NCBI RefSeq assembly: GCF_946479885.1
Contig: NZ_CAMLHM010000004.1
Span: 1-64,000, forward strand
Direction of reading: 5' to 3'
DNA length: 64,000 nucleotides
DNA from: an uncultured Devosia sp.
GTDB lineage: Bacteria > Pseudomonadota > Alphaproteobacteria > Rhizobiales > Devosiaceae
Below are positions 28,498-38,968 of this stretch, in pieces. The number at the start of each line of letters is the position of its first letter. Within the stretch, counting starts at the first letter, position 1. Under the pieces are notes generated by a model that did no database searches, had not been told where the DNA came from, and was given only the letters and a program-made list of their open reading frames with translations. Made by a program: the position numbers and the translations under genes.

Positions 28498-29751
28498 ATG
28501 ACCCGCTTTTCGTTTCCGTCACTGCTCGGCAATGCCCTGACGGGTCACAAGAACTGGCAGCCGCAATGGCCGGACGCCCAGCCCAAGGCCGAGTATGACG
28601 TCGTCATCGTCGGTGCGGGCGGTCACGGTCTTGGCGCGGCTTACTACCTCGCCAAGGAACACGGCATCACCAATGTCGCCATCATCGACAAAGGTTGGCT
28701 GGGCGGCGGCAATACCGGTCGCAACACGACGATCATCCGCTCGAACTATCTCTATGACGAAAGCGCGATGCTCTATGAGCATTCGATGAAGCTCTGGGAA
28801 GGGCTGACGCAGGAGCTCAACTACAACGTCATGTTCTCGCAGCGCGGCGTGATGATGCTGGCGCACAATGTACACGACGTGCAGAGCTTCAAGCGCCACG
28901 TCCATTCCAACCGGCTGAACGGCATCGACAACGAATGGCTGACCGCCGAGCAGGCCAAGGAATTCTGCCCGCCCCTGGATATCTCGCCGGGTGCCCGCTA
29001 CCCCGTTATGGGTGCGGCCCTGCAGCGCCGCGGCGGCGTGGCTCGCCATGATGCCGTGGCCTGGGGCTATGCCCGCGGCGCCGCTGCGCGCGGCGTCGAC
29101 ATCATCCAGAACTGCCCCGTCACCGCCATCCGCCGCGATGCGTCGGGCAAGGTCATCGGCGTTGAAACCGCCCGTGGCTTCATCAAGGCCAAGAAAGTCG
29201 CCGTCTCCGCCGCCGGTCATACCTCGGTGGTGATGGAGTCAGCCGGCGTGCGGCTGCCGCTCGAAAGCTATCCGCTGCAGGCGCTGGTCTCCGAGCCGGT
29301 CAAGCCGATCTTCCCCTGCGTGGTCATGTCGAACACCGTCCACGCCTATATTTCACAGTCGGACAAGGGCGAACTGGTCATCGGCTCGGGCACCGACCAA
29401 TACGTGTCCTACAGCCAGCGCGGCGGCCTGCCGCTCATCGAGCATACTGTCGCCGCGATCTGCGAAATCTTCCCGATCTTCACCCGCATGCGCATGCTGC
29501 GCAAATGGGGCGGCATCGTCGACGTGACCCCCGACCGCTCGCCGATCCTCGGCAAGACGCCGGTTCCCGGGCTCTACGTCAACTGTGGCTGGGGCACCGG
29601 CGGCTTCAAGGCGACGCCCGGTTCGGCCAACGTTTTCGCCCACACCATCGCGCGCGACGAGCCGCACCCGATCAACGCACCATTCAGGCTGGAGCGGTTC
29701 ACCACCGGCCGGCTGATCGACGAAGCTGCCGCCGCAGCCGTCGCGCACTAA
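28498..29751 (+). CDS. soxB: Sarcosine oxidase beta subunit
   Basis: The 417-residue flavoprotein is the catalytic subunit of heterotetrameric sarcosine oxidase. It has an FAD fold ([20 protein letters not shown], residues 34-53) and His184 in [17 protein letters not shown], at the position where FMN is bound covalently in this family. With SoxA, SoxD and SoxG it converts sarcosine, O2 and THF to glycine, H2O2 and methylene-THF. First gene of a soxBDAG-glyA-sdaA block. Confidence 0.96.
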   Translation: MTRFSFPSLLGNALTGHKNWQPQWPDAQPKAEYDVVIVGAGGHGLGAAYYLAKEHGITNVAIIDKGWLGGGNTGRNTTIIRSNYLYDESAMLYEHSMKLWEGLTQELNYNVMFSQRGVMMLAHNVHDVQSFKRHVHSNRLNGIDNEWLTAEQAKEFCPPLDISPGARYPVMGAALQRRGGVARHDAVAWGYARGAAARGVDIIQNCPVTAIRRDASGKVIGVETARGFIKAKKVAVSAAGHTSVVMESAGVRLPLESYPLQALVSEPVKPIFPCVVMSNTVHAYISQSDKGELVIGSGTDQYVSYSQRGGLPLIEHTVAAICEIFPIFTRMRMLRKWGGIVDVTPDRSPILGKTPVPGLYVNCGWGTGGFKATPGSANVFAHTIARDEPHPINAPFRLERFTTGRLIDEAAAAAVAH

Positions 29752-29761
29752 GGGGACCGCC

Positions 29762-30061
29762 ATGCTTCTCATCCGCTGCCCCTATTGCAATGCCGAGCGC
29801 CCAGAGGCCGAATTCACCTATGGCGGCCAGGCGCATATTGCTCGTCCGCAGGACCCGTCGACCTTCACCGACGAGCAATGGCGCGACCACTTGTTCATTC
29901 GCGCCAACCCGCGCGGCATCCATGCCGAACGCTGGCGCCATATCCATGGCTGCGGCCGCTTCTTCAACGCGGTCCGCGACACGGTCACCGACAAGTTCGT
30001 CTTCACCTACAAGGCCGGCCAGCCGCGCCCGGACCTGACTGCAACCGAGGGGGCTCGCTGA
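29762..30061 (+). CDS. soxD: Sarcosine oxidase delta subunit
   Basis: The 99-residue protein carries the zinc ligands Cys6 and Cys9 (RCPYC) and a HIHGC motif near residue 60, as in SoxD, which binds zinc and helps assemble the complex. It lies 10 bp after soxB and its stop overlaps the soxA ATG (TGATG), showing coupled translation. Confidence 0.95.
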   Translation: MLLIRCPYCNAERPEAEFTYGGQAHIARPQDPSTFTDEQWRDHLFIRANPRGIHAERWRHIHGCGRFFNAVRDTVTDKFVFTYKAGQPRPDLTATEGAR

Positions 30062-33054
30062 TGAGCAACTTCCGCATCCCCGGCGCCGGCCGCGTCAATC
30101 ACAACAAGCCTGTGCAGTTCACCTTCAACGGCAAGACCGTTGCCGGCTTCGAGGGCGACACGGTCGCCTCCGCCCTGCTCGCCAGCGGCCAGCATCTGGT
30201 CGGTCGGTCGTTCAAGTATCACCGTCCGCGCGGCGTCCTGTCCGCCGGCTCGGAAGAGCCCAATGCGCTGCTTGGCATCGATCACGGCCCCGCCCGCGTC
30301 GAGCCGAATACCCGCGCTACGGTGATCGAGGTTTCGCAAGGTCTCAAGACCATCAGCCAGAACCACTGGCCATCGCTGGAGTGCGACGTCGGCGCCATCA
30401 ACGACGTGCTCTACATGCTGTTCTCGGCCGGCTTCTACTACAAGACCTTCATGTGGCCGAAGTCCTTCTGGAACAAGGTCTACGAGCCGATCATTCGCAG
30501 CACCGCGGGCTTGGGCAAGTCACCGGTCGAGCCTGATCCGGACACGTATTCGAGCCGCTTTGCCCATTGCGACGTGCTGGTCGTGGGCTCGGGCCCAGCA
30601 GGCCTCGCCGCGGCCATTGCCGCCGGCCGCACCGGCGCCAAGGTGATGCTGGCCGACGAGCAGGCCGAACTGGGCGGCTCGCTGCTGTCTGAAACCGATG
30701 CCGGCATCGACGGCAAGACGGGCTGGGCCTGGCTCAAGGCCAGCGTCGATGAACTGGCCGGGATGGCCAATGTCACCCTCCTGCCCCGCACCACCGCGAT
30801 CGGCTACTACCACCAGAACTTCGTCGGCCTCTGCCAGCGCATCACCGACCACCTCGCCTCGGCCCCGCAAGGCACGCCGCGCGAGCGCATGTGGAAGGTC
30901 CGCGCCAAGCAGGTCGTGCTCGCCCAGGGCGCGATCGAAAAGCCGCTGGTGTTCGACGGCAATGATCGCCCCGGCGTCATGCTGGCCAGCGCTGCCCGTA
31001 CCTATCTCAACCGCTACGGCGTCAAGGTCGGCAACAATCCTGTTGTCGTGACCTCGCATGACAGCGCCTGGCTGGCCGCCTTCGACCTGGCGCGTGCCGG
31101 CGTCAAGGTCGGCGCCATCATCGACATCCGCAGCGACGTGCCGGCCGACCTCAAGGCCACGGCAACGGGCTTGGGCATCGACGTGCTGGCCGGCTGGACC
31201 GTGACCGGAACCAAGGGTCGCCTCCGCGTATCTTCGGTTCGCGCCAAGCCGATCAATGGCAGCTCAGGCCAGGCGCGCGAGTTCGCCTGCGACGCCCTGC
31301 TGATGAGCGGCGGCTGGAACCCCAGCCTGCACCTGTTCTCCCATACCCAGGGCAAACTCGAATGGCGCGAGGACGGCCAGGTCTTCCTGCCGTCCAAGCA
31401 TGTCGAGCAAAGCCGCTGCGCGGGCGCGGGTAACGGTGACTTCGGCCTCGCCACGGCGCTTTCCGAAGGCACCGCGGCTGGTCTCGCCGCAGCAGCGGAT
31501 GCGGGCTTTACCGGCACAGCGCCGGCCTACGCCGTCACCGGCGAGGTCGCCCTCACCGGAACGTCGAGCCGCGAGCTGCCGACCGACAAGAACACGTCCA
31601 CTGCCAAGGCCTTCGTCGACTTCCAGAACGACGTCACCGCCAAGGATATCCGCCTGGCCGTGCGCGAGGGCTTCCGTTCGATCGAGCACGTCAAGCGCTA
31701 CACCACCAACGGCATGGCGACCGATCAGGGCAAGACATCCAACATCAATGGCCTGGTCATCGCCGCCGATGCCGTGCAGAAGCCCGCCCCGCAGGTTGGT
31801 CTCACCACCTTCCGCCCGCCTTACACGCCGACCACCTTAGGCGCCTTTGCAGGCTACAATCGCGGTCGGCTGTTCGACGTGACCCGCAAGACGTCCATCG
31901 ATAGCTGGGCCGAGGAACAGGGCGCGGTTTTCGAGCCGGTCGCGCTGTGGCGGCGCGCCTGGTACTTCCCCAAGCCGGGTGAGGACATGCATGCCGCCGT
32001 GGCCCGCGAATGCAAGGCGACGCGTGACTCGCTGGGCATTTTCGACGCCTCCACCCTGGGCAAGATCGAGATCGTCGGCCCCGACGCCGCCGAATTCCTC
32101 AATCGCATGTACACCAACCCGTGGAGCAAGCTGCAGCCCGGCCGGACCCGCTATGGCGTTCTGCTGGGCGAAGACGGCTTCATCCGCGACGACGGTGTCA
32201 TCGGCCGCCTGACGACCGACCGCTTCCATGTGACCACCACGACCGGCGGCGCTGCCCGCGTGCTCAACATGATGGAGGATTACCTCCAGACCGAGTTCCC
32301 CGAACTCAAGGTCTGGCTGACCTCCACCACCGAGCAGTGGTCGGTCATCGCCGTCAATGGCCCCAATGCCCGTAACCTCCTGGCACCATTGATCGAAGGC
32401 ATCGACCTGTCCGAGGAAGCGTTCCCGCATATGTCGATCGCCGAGGGCAAGATCGCGGGTGTGCCGACGCGCCTGTTCCGCATGAGCTTCACCGGCGAGC
32501 GGGGCTACGAAGTCAACGTGCCGGCCCGTTATGGCCGTGCCATCTGGGAAAAGCTCATCGAGGCCGGCCAGCAGTACGGCGTCACGCCATATGGCACCGA
32601 GACCATGCACGTGCTCCGCGCCGAGAAGGGCTACATCATCGTCGGCCAGGATACCGACGGGACGCTGACGCCAGACGATGCCGGCCTCGGCTGGGCGATC
32701 GGCAAGGCCAAGCCCGACTTCGTCGGCAAGCGCTCGCTGAGCCGCCCCGACATGCTCAAGACTGATCGCAAGCAACTCGTCGGGCTGCTGACCGAAGACC
32801 CCAAGACCATCTTGGAAGAAGGGGCGCAGATCGTGCTCGATCCGAACCAGCCGGTCCCCATGAAGATGGTCGGTCACGTCACCTCGTCCTATTGGAGCGT
32901 CGCGCTAAACCGGTCGATCGCCCTGGCGGTGGTCGAAGGCGGCAATGGCCGCATGGGCGAGACCGTGCACATCCCGATGCCCTCAGGCACGCTGCGCGCC
33001 CAGGTCACCGGCACGGTGTTCTTCGACCCCGAAAACAAGCGTTTGAGCGCGTAA
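30061..33054 (+). CDS. soxA: Sarcosine oxidase alpha subunit
   Basis: The 997-residue subunit has an N-terminal ferredoxin-fold region (VQFTFNGKTVAGFEGDTVAS), a FAD/NAD-binding domain with CDVLVVGSGPAGLAAAIAAG at about residue 170, and a C-terminal GcvT-like folate domain from about residue 600 (GKIEIVGPDAAEFLNRMY, SFTGERGYEVNVPA). It takes the methyl group released by SoxB to THF. The start at 30061 overlaps the soxD stop by one base. Usual length for heterotetrameric enzymes. Confidence 0.96.
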   Translation: MSNFRIPGAGRVNHNKPVQFTFNGKTVAGFEGDTVASALLASGQHLVGRSFKYHRPRGVLSAGSEEPNALLGIDHGPARVEPNTRATVIEVSQGLKTISQNHWPSLECDVGAINDVLYMLFSAGFYYKTFMWPKSFWNKVYEPIIRSTAGLGKSPVEPDPDTYSSRFAHCDVLVVGSGPAGLAAAIAAGRTGAKVMLADEQAELGGSLLSETDAGIDGKTGWAWLKASVDELAGMANVTLLPRTTAIGYYHQNFVGLCQRITDHLASAPQGTPRERMWKVRAKQVVLAQGAIEKPLVFDGNDRPGVMLASAARTYLNRYGVKVGNNPVVVTSHDSAWLAAFDLARAGVKVGAIIDIRSDVPADLKATATGLGIDVLAGWTVTGTKGRLRVSSVRAKPINGSSGQAREFACDALLMSGGWNPSLHLFSHTQGKLEWREDGQVFLPSKHVEQSRCAGAGNGDFGLATALSEGTAAGLAAAADAGFTGTAPAYAVTGEVALTGTSSRELPTDKNTSTAKAFVDFQNDVTAKDIRLAVREGFRSIEHVKRYTTNGMATDQGKTSNINGLVIAADAVQKPAPQVGLTTFRPPYTPTTLGAFAGYNRGRLFDVTRKTSIDSWAEEQGAVFEPVALWRRAWYFPKPGEDMHAAVARECKATRDSLGIFDASTLGKIEIVGPDAAEFLNRMYTNPWSKLQPGRTRYGVLLGEDGFIRDDGVIGRLTTDRFHVTTTTGGAARVLNMMEDYLQTEFPELKVWLTSTTEQWSVIAVNGPNARNLLAPLIEGIDLSEEAFPHMSIAEGKIAGVPTRLFRMSFTGERGYEVNVPARYGRAIWEKLIEAGQQYGVTPYGTETMHVLRAEKGYIIVGQDTDGTLTPDDAGLGWAIGKAKPDFVGKRSLSRPDMLKTDRKQLVGLLTEDPKTILEEGAQIVLDPNQPVPMKMVGHVTSSYWSVALNRSIALAVVEGGNGRMGETVHIPMPSGTLRAQVTGTVFFDPENKRLSA

Positions 33055-33061
33055 GGAGCAT

Positions 33062-33619
33062 ATGATGCAAGAACATCATCCTCTGGTTGGCCGCCAACTG
33101 GCCGCCGCGAATGCTCCGGTCAGCATCCGTTCGGTGGAAAACGCCGCACGCTTCAACCTGCGCATCGATCCCGCCAACCTTGCGGCCGCATCGGCCGTAT
33201 GGGGTGCCGACCTGCCCGCGACCATCGGGGGGCTGGTCTCGACCGGGGGGCGTCTCGCCGCCTGCATCGGTCCGGACGAATGGTTCCTGATCGCCCCACT
33301 GGCCGACCGCGACGCCATCGAATCCGGTTTCGCTCAGCTCTATGCCACGACGATCCACAGCCTGGTCGATATCGGCCATCGCGAAGTCGGCATCGCTGTC
33401 GAGGGTCCGGCCGCGGCCGACGCGCTGCAGTCGAGCATTGCCTTCGAAGTCGGCGCCATGGCTGTGGGCGAAGCCCGCCGCACCATTATCGACCGGGTCC
33501 AGATCATCCTGTTGCGCGAAGCCGAAACCCGCTTCCGCATCGAGGTCTGGCACTCGTTCTCCGATCACGTCTGGCACCTGCTTGCCGGCATCTGTCGCGA
33601 ATACGAATTGGGCGTCTAG
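33062..33619 (+). CDS. soxG: Sarcosine oxidase gamma subunit
   Basis: The 185-residue GcvT-related subunit shows [11 protein letters not shown] and a [20 protein letters not shown] segment, both typical of SoxG. It is an assembly and structural part of the complex. It follows soxA by 7 bp and has tandem ATG codons at its start (33062 and 33065). Confidence 0.93.
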   Translation: MMQEHHPLVGRQLAAANAPVSIRSVENAARFNLRIDPANLAAASAVWGADLPATIGGLVSTGGRLAACIGPDEWFLIAPLADRDAIESGFAQLYATTIHSLVDIGHREVGIAVEGPAAADALQSSIAFEVGAMAVGEARRTIIDRVQIILLREAETRFRIEVWHSFSDHVWHLLAGICREYELGV

Positions 33620-33639
33620 CGCCCACAGGGGAGGATACA

Positions 33640-34908
33640 ATGCTTCACACCAAGACGCCGGGCGGCCTGACCGATCTCGCCATTGCCGCTTCTATCGACC
33701 GTGAGCTGGGCCGCCAGCAGAACCAGATCGAGCTGATCGCTTCGGAAAACATCGTTTCCCGCAATGTGCTGCTGGCACAGGGTTCGGTGCTGACCAACAA
33801 GTATGCCGAGGGTTATCCGGGCAAGCGCTACTATGGCGGTTGCGAATTCGTCGACGAGGTCGAGACGATCGCCATCGAGCGGGCCAAGGAATTGTTCGGC
33901 GCCGACTATGCCAACGTCCAGCCGCATTCGGGCGCCCAGGCCAACCAGGCCGTGTACTTCGCCCTGCTCCAGCCGGGCGACCGCATCATGGGCATGTCGC
34001 TGGCCCATGGTGGCCACCTGACCCACGGCTCGCCCGTCACCATGTCGGGCAAGTGGTTCGAGGTGTCGAGCTACCAGGTGCGCGAAGACAACCAGTTGAT
34101 CGACTATGATCAGGTCCGTGCCGTGGCGCTCGAAACGCGGCCCAAGCTGATCGTGGCCGGCGCTTCGGCCTATCCGCGCGTCATCGACTTCGCCTTCTTC
34201 CGCAAGGTGGCGGACGAAGTGGGCGCCTATCTCATGGTCGACATGGCCCACTATGCCGGCCTCGTCGCAGCAGGCGTTTATCCCGACCCGATGCCGCATG
34301 CCCATGTGGTCACGACCACAACGCACAAGACCTTGCGCGGTCCGCGCGGCGGCATGATCCTCACCAATGACGAGGCACTGGCCAAGAAGTTCAACTCGGC
34401 CGTGTTCCCCGGCAATCAGGGCGGCCCGCTGATGCATGTCATCGCCGCCAAGGCGGTGGCCTTCGGCGAGGCGCTCGAGCCGAGCTTCAAGATCTACGCC
34501 CAGGACGTCGTCGCCAATGCCCAGACTCTTGCCGAGACCCTAATCGCCGGTGGGCTCAACATCGTCTCGGGCGGAACCGACAGCCACATGGTCCTCGTCG
34601 ACCTCCGCCCCAAGGGCGTCAAGGGCCGCGATGCCGAGCATGCGCTCGAACGCGCCGGGTTGACCTGCAACAAGAACGCTATCCCGTTCGATCCGGAAAA
34701 GCCGGCTGTCACTTCGGGCGTCCGTCTCGGCACTTCGGCAGGGACGACGCGCGGCTTCGGCCAGGCCGAGTTCAAGCGCGTGGGCGAGCTGATCCTCCAG
34801 GTCGTTGACGCACTGGCCGTAGCTGGCCCCGAAGGCGATGCTGCGGTCGAAAAGGCCGTCCTGGCCGAAGTTCAGGACATCTGCGTCCGCTTCCCGATCT
34901 ATCAGTAA
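33640..34908 (+). CDS. glyA: Serine hydroxymethyltransferase
   Basis: The 422-residue PLP enzyme joins glycine and methylene-THF to serine. PLP is bound at Lys230 in [26 protein letters not shown] and [18 protein letters not shown] are further signatures. It follows soxG by 20 bp with GGGGAGG before the ATG, so it takes both products of sarcosine oxidase. This is probably a dedicated catabolic copy next to a housekeeping one elsewhere, which cannot be seen here. Confidence 0.96.
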   Translation: MLHTKTPGGLTDLAIAASIDRELGRQQNQIELIASENIVSRNVLLAQGSVLTNKYAEGYPGKRYYGGCEFVDEVETIAIERAKELFGADYANVQPHSGAQANQAVYFALLQPGDRIMGMSLAHGGHLTHGSPVTMSGKWFEVSSYQVREDNQLIDYDQVRAVALETRPKLIVAGASAYPRVIDFAFFRKVADEVGAYLMVDMAHYAGLVAAGVYPDPMPHAHVVTTTTHKTLRGPRGGMILTNDEALAKKFNSAVFPGNQGGPLMHVIAAKAVAFGEALEPSFKIYAQDVVANAQTLAETLIAGGLNIVSGGTDSHMVLVDLRPKGVKGRDAEHALERAGLTCNKNAIPFDPEKPAVTSGVRLGTSAGTTRGFGQAEFKRVGELILQVVDALAVAGPEGDAAVEKAVLAEVQDICVRFPIYQ

Positions 34909-34925
34909 CGACGGCCCTGAATCCT

Positions 34926-34950
34926 GTCGGGCGCTATCCAGGCGCCCGAC
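34926..34950 (+). terminator. Stem-loop between glyA and sdaA
   Basis: GTCGGGCGC (34926-34934) and GCGCCCGAC (34942-34950) pair perfectly around a 7-nt loop in the 73-bp gap. No T-run follows, so read-through into sdaA is likely. Confidence 0.55.
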
Positions 34951-34981
34951 CGCGCTCCCCTAGCAGGCGAGACCCGGTACC

Positions 34982-36367
34982 GTGTTCCTAAGCGTTTTTG
35001 ACGTCTTCAAAATCGGTATCGGCCCATCCTCATCGCATACAATGGGGCCCATGACGGCTGCGGCGAGCTTCCTTCACCTGCTCCAGCATTCCCCTTTGGG
35101 CCAGCAGGCGGCTGGCGTGCACGTCAGCCTCCATGGCTCCCTCGCCTTTACCGGAAAGGGTCACGCCACCGACCGCGCCGTTGCCCTGGGCTTGCTCGGC
35201 TGGCTTCCCGCCAAGCTCGACATCGACAGGGCCGAGCAGCAATTGCGCGACCTCCAGGTCAACCACCTGCTCGAACGCGCCGGCTTGCCGCCCCTGGTCT
35301 TCGATCCGGCCAGGCACATCGTTTTCGACTATGGCCCGCCTTTGCCCGGCCACGCCAACGGCCTGATCTTCGCAGCGCTTGATGCCAAGGGCGAAACGCT
35401 GCTGAGCGAGACCTACTATTCCATCGGCGGCGGCTTCGTCGTTACGGCAGCGGAGCGCGAACAGCCCAAAGCCAGCGCGACCAACGGCGATATCAGCTGG
35501 CCCTATCCGTTCAAGAACGCTGCCAGCATGCTCACGATGGCTCAAGACAGCGGCCTCTCCATCGCCAGCATGAAGCGCGAGAACGAAGCCCAGCTGCGCA
35601 GCCATGCCGATGTGGAAGCCGATGTGGCCAATATCTGGTCGGTCATGAATGGCTGCATCGAGCGGGGACTGTCGCTTGATGGCGAACTGCCCGGCGGCCT
35701 CAAAGTCAAACGCCGCGCGCGGCGCATTCATCAGCAGCTGCAGGCCGAAAAGCTCACCAATTCCAGCCAGCCACATGCCGCCTCCGACTGGCTCAGCGTC
35801 TACGCCATGGCCGTCAACGAGGAAAATGCGGCCGGTGGCCAGGTCGTTACCTCCCCCACCAACGGCGCAGCCGGCGTCGTGCCTTCGGTGCTGCGCTACT
35901 ATCTCGACCATTGCCACGGCGCCGATCCGGCCAAGGTCGCGGATTTCCTGCTGACCGCCGCCGCCATCGGTGGCCTGATCAAGCACAATGCCTCCATCTC
36001 GGGCGCCGAGGCCGGATGCCAGGGCGAAGTGGGTTCGGCTGCCGCCATGGCCGCGGCCGGTCTCTGTGCCGTGCTGGGCGGTACGCCCGAGCAGGTCGAG
36101 AACGCCGCCGAAATCGCGCTCGAGCATCATCTGGGCATGACCTGCGACCCGGTCGCCGGGCTCGTCCAGGTCCCCTGCATCGAACGCAATGGGATCGGCG
36201 CCACCAAGGCCGTGGCCGCCGCTTCTCTGGCGCTTCGAGGCGACGGATCGCATTTCATGCCGCTCGACAACTGTATCGAGGCGATGCGCCAGACCGGCGA
36301 AGACATGAACACCAAATTCAAGGAAACCAGTCTGGGAGGACTGGCGGTCAACCTGCCCGAATGCTGA
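34982..36367 (+). CDS. sdaA: L-serine ammonia-lyase (iron-sulfur type)
   Basis: The 461-residue enzyme deaminates L-serine to pyruvate. The N-terminal beta domain begins with [19 protein letters not shown]. The alpha domain holds the [4Fe-4S] cysteines near [35 protein letters not shown] and the serine-binding SPTNGAAG. The start is GTG at 34982 with a weak ribosome site. It ends the betaine-carbon route by feeding pyruvate into central metabolism. Confidence 0.95.
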   Translation: MFLSVFDVFKIGIGPSSSHTMGPMTAAASFLHLLQHSPLGQQAAGVHVSLHGSLAFTGKGHATDRAVALGLLGWLPAKLDIDRAEQQLRDLQVNHLLERAGLPPLVFDPARHIVFDYGPPLPGHANGLIFAALDAKGETLLSETYYSIGGGFVVTAAEREQPKASATNGDISWPYPFKNAASMLTMAQDSGLSIASMKRENEAQLRSHADVEADVANIWSVMNGCIERGLSLDGELPGGLKVKRRARRIHQQLQAEKLTNSSQPHAASDWLSVYAMAVNEENAAGGQVVTSPTNGAAGVVPSVLRYYLDHCHGADPAKVADFLLTAAAIGGLIKHNASISGAEAGCQGEVGSAAAMAAAGLCAVLGGTPEQVENAAEIALEHHLGMTCDPVAGLVQVPCIERNGIGATKAVAAASLALRGDGSHFMPLDNCIEAMRQTGEDMNTKFKETSLGGLAVNLPEC

Positions 36368-36400
36368 GGCAGCCCATAACCAGAAGCGAGGAGAACGGAC

Positions 36401-37585
36401 ATGAGTAAGAATCGTGGCGTGGTCTATGTCGGACCCGGCAAGGTCGAAGTGCGTGACATCGAGGATGCCAAGCTGGCGGCGCCAGATGGCCGTCGCATCG
36501 AGCATGGCGTCATCCTCAAGGTGATCTCGACCAATATCTGCGGTTCCGACCAGCACATGGTTCGCGGTCGCACGACCGCCGAGCCCGGTCTCGTTCTGGG
36601 CCATGAAATCACCGGCCAGATCATCGAAAAGGGCCGCGACGTCGAAATGCTCGAGGTCGGCGACATCGTGTCGGTGCCGTTCAACGTTGCCTGTGGTCGT
36701 TGCGCCTGCTGCAAGTCGCAGGACACCGGCGTCTGCCTCACCGTCAATCCATCGCGCGCCGGCGGCGCCTATGGCTATGTCGACATGGGCGGCTGGATCG
36801 GCGGCCAGGCCCGTTACGTGACCGTGCCCTATGCCGATTTCAACCTGCTGAAATTCCCCGATCGCGATCGCGCCATGAGCAAGATCCGCGACCTCACCAT
36901 GCTGTCCGACATCCTGCCGACCGGCTTCCACGGCGCGGTCAAGGCCGGTGTCGGCGTCGGCTCGACGGTCTATGTTGCCGGTGCCGGCCCGGTGGGTCTA
37001 GCCGCAGCAGCCTCCGCCCGCATCCTGGGCGCGGCCGTGGTCATGATCGGCGATTTCAACAAGGACCGTCTCGCGCACGCGGCCAAGATGGGCTTTGAGG
37101 CCATCGACCTGTCCAAGAGCGACCGCCTCGGCGACATGATCGCCCAGGTCACCGGTTCGGACGAAGTCGACAGCGCCATCGACGCCGTGGGCTTTGAGGC
37201 CCGCGGCCATTCCGGCGGCGAGCAGCCCGCCATCGTGCTCAACCAGATGATGGAAATCACCCGTCCTGCCGGTGCCATCGGCATTCCGGGCCTCTATGTC
37301 ACCGAAGATCCGGGTGCCGTCGACGCTGCTGCCAAGAGTGGCAGCCTGTCGCTGCGTTTCGGCCTGGGCTGGGCCAAGGCACAGTCCTTCCACACCGGCC
37401 AGACCCCGGTGCTGAAGTACAACCGCCAGCTCATGCAGGCCATCCTGCATGACCGCCTGCCCATCGCCGACATCGTCAATGCGCGCATCATCTCGCTGGA
37501 CGACGCCGCCCAGGGCTACGAGACCTTTGACCAGGGCGCAGCCGTCAAGTTCGTGCTCGATCCGCACGGCGAACTGGCCGCCTAG
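36401..37585 (+). CDS. fdhA: Glutathione-independent formaldehyde dehydrogenase
   Basis: The 394-residue zinc alcohol-dehydrogenase-family enzyme has catalytic zinc ligands Cys47, His68 and Asp170 and a structural zinc site Cys98, Cys101, Cys104, Cys112 (CGRCACCKSQDTGVC), all shifted by one from the Pseudomonas putida enzyme. The NAD fold is VYVAGAGPVGLAAAASARI. It oxidises free formaldehyde to formate with tightly bound NAD in the family model (some members act as dismutases). Formaldehyde arises from the GbcA dioxygenase reaction encoded close by; formate goes to Fds. A hairpin follows. Confidence 0.95.
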   Translation: MSKNRGVVYVGPGKVEVRDIEDAKLAAPDGRRIEHGVILKVISTNICGSDQHMVRGRTTAEPGLVLGHEITGQIIEKGRDVEMLEVGDIVSVPFNVACGRCACCKSQDTGVCLTVNPSRAGGAYGYVDMGGWIGGQARYVTVPYADFNLLKFPDRDRAMSKIRDLTMLSDILPTGFHGAVKAGVGVGSTVYVAGAGPVGLAAAASARILGAAVVMIGDFNKDRLAHAAKMGFEAIDLSKSDRLGDMIAQVTGSDEVDSAIDAVGFEARGHSGGEQPAIVLNQMMEITRPAGAIGIPGLYVTEDPGAVDAAAKSGSLSLRFGLGWAKAQSFHTGQTPVLKYNRQLMQAILHDRLPIADIVNARIISLDDAAQGYETFDQGAAVKFVLDPHGELAA

Positions 37586-37607
37586 CGAACAGCCAGACAG
37601 CAAACCC

Positions 37608-37637
37608 GCAGCCCCCGGTGCCGATATCGGGGGCTGC
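37608..37637 (+). terminator. Terminator-like hairpin after fdhA
   Basis: GCAGCCCCCG (37608-37617) and CGGGGGCTGC (37628-37637) pair perfectly around a 10-nt loop. It probably ends the fdhA message. It overlaps a GTG at 37618 that could be mistaken for the folC start. Confidence 0.65.
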
Positions 37638-37656
37638 AGCTCGATTGGAGACCGCC

Positions 37657-38946
37657 TTGTCCCGCACCGACGCGATCCTCAAGCGCCTCGCCGGATTGCA
37701 CCCCAAGCTGATCGACCTCAGCCTTGATCGCATCGAGCCCCTGCTCGACCGCCTCGGCCGCCCGCAGGACCGCCTGCCTTCAGTCATTCATGTCGCCGGC
37801 ACCAACGGCAAGGGCTCGACCATTGCCTATCTGCGCGCCTTTCTGGAAGCCGCCGGCCTGCGCGTCCACGTCTACACCTCGCCCCATCTGGTGCGGTTCA
37901 ACGAGCGCATCCGCCTGGCCGGCAAGCTGGTGTCGACCCGGCGCCTCAATGCAACCCTGCAGCAGGTCGAGGCGCTCAACGGCGGCGAAGGCATCACGCT
38001 GTTTGAGATCACCACAGCCGCGGCGCTGAAACTCTTCGCCGAAACCCCCGCCGATTTCCTGCTGCTCGAAACCGGGATGGGCGGGCGCTACGACACGACC
38101 AATGTGGTTACCAGGCCGCTGGGCACCATCATCACCCCCATCGATATCGACCATCAGGAATTCCTCGGCCAGACGCTGGCCGAGATCGCCGATGCCAAGG
38201 CCGGCATCCTCAAGCGCGGCTCCGCCGCCGTCATCGGCATCCAGCGTCCCGAAGCGCATGACGTCCTCGCCACAAATGCTGCCGATCTGGGCGTCACCCC
38301 GCTGTGGCAGGGCGATGATTTCTCCGCCCGCCGCCAGGGCGAGCGCCTGCTTTTTGCCGACCAGGCCGGCACACTCGACCTCCCTGCACCCGGCCTGTCC
38401 GGGCCGCATCAGTTCGACAATGCCGCCCTCGCCATCGCCGCCACCCGGCATTTCGGCCTGCCTGTCAGTGACGACGCCATCGCGCGCGGCTTGCGCCACG
38501 TGGTCTGGCCCGCTCGCATGCAGCCCATCACGCACGGCCGTCTGCGCGATCTGCTGCCATCAGGCCACGAGGTCTGGCTTGATGGCGGCCACAATGCCCA
38601 CGGCGCCGCGGCCATCGCTCGCAGCATTGCCGCCTTGCCCGAGCGTCCGCTCGTGTTGATCATGGGCATGATGAATACGCGTGATCCCGCGCTCTTCCTC
38701 GAACCTTTCCGCCCGCTCAAACCCCAGATGGTGCTGACGCTGACCATTCCCGGCGAAAAGAACGCCCATCCCGCGCAGGCCATTGCCAAGGCGGGCGCCG
38801 CGGCGGGCTTTCCGGCGCAGCCGCAAGGGTCCATACGGTCAGCGCTCGAACAGGCTGCGAGCGTCCACAATGCCCGCGTGCTGATTTGCGGATCGCTCTA
38901 TCTTGCCGGCCACGTTCTGGCGCAAAACGGCACCCTGCCCGACTGA
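37657..38946 (+). CDS. folC: Dihydrofolate/folylpolyglutamate synthase
   Basis: The 429-residue ATP-dependent ligase adds glutamate to folates. The P-loop VAGTNGKGST (about residues 46-55), the HVYTSPHLVRFNERIR loop, ETGMGGRYDTTNVV and WLDGGHNAHG are all family marks. I prefer the TTG start at 37657 because GGAG stands 7 bp before it; the in-frame GTG at 37618 lies inside the hairpin after fdhA. It normally neighbours accD and trp genes, so its place amid C1 genes is notable; polyglutamylated THF serves the folate-dependent demethylases. Confidence 0.93.
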   Translation: MSRTDAILKRLAGLHPKLIDLSLDRIEPLLDRLGRPQDRLPSVIHVAGTNGKGSTIAYLRAFLEAAGLRVHVYTSPHLVRFNERIRLAGKLVSTRRLNATLQQVEALNGGEGITLFEITTAAALKLFAETPADFLLLETGMGGRYDTTNVVTRPLGTIITPIDIDHQEFLGQTLAEIADAKAGILKRGSAAVIGIQRPEAHDVLATNAADLGVTPLWQGDDFSARRQGERLLFADQAGTLDLPAPGLSGPHQFDNAALAIAATRHFGLPVSDDAIARGLRHVVWPARMQPITHGRLRDLLPSGHEVWLDGGHNAHGAAAIARSIAALPERPLVLIMGMMNTRDPALFLEPFRPLKPQMVLTLTIPGEKNAHPAQAIAKAGAAAGFPAQPQGSIRSALEQAASVHNARVLICGSLYLAGHVLAQNGTLPD

Positions 38947-38968
38947 ATTCCTACCTGAGGCTTTTCCT

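Noticed and set aside
33620..35000. Glycine or SAM riboswitch before glyA or sdaA
   Set aside because: The gaps are only 20 and 73 bp and hold at most a simple hairpin; no riboswitch core is visible.
35030..36931. 633-codon minus-strand frame opposite sdaA and fdhA
   Set aside because: Spans two real genes and their gap in antisense, with no protein family features.
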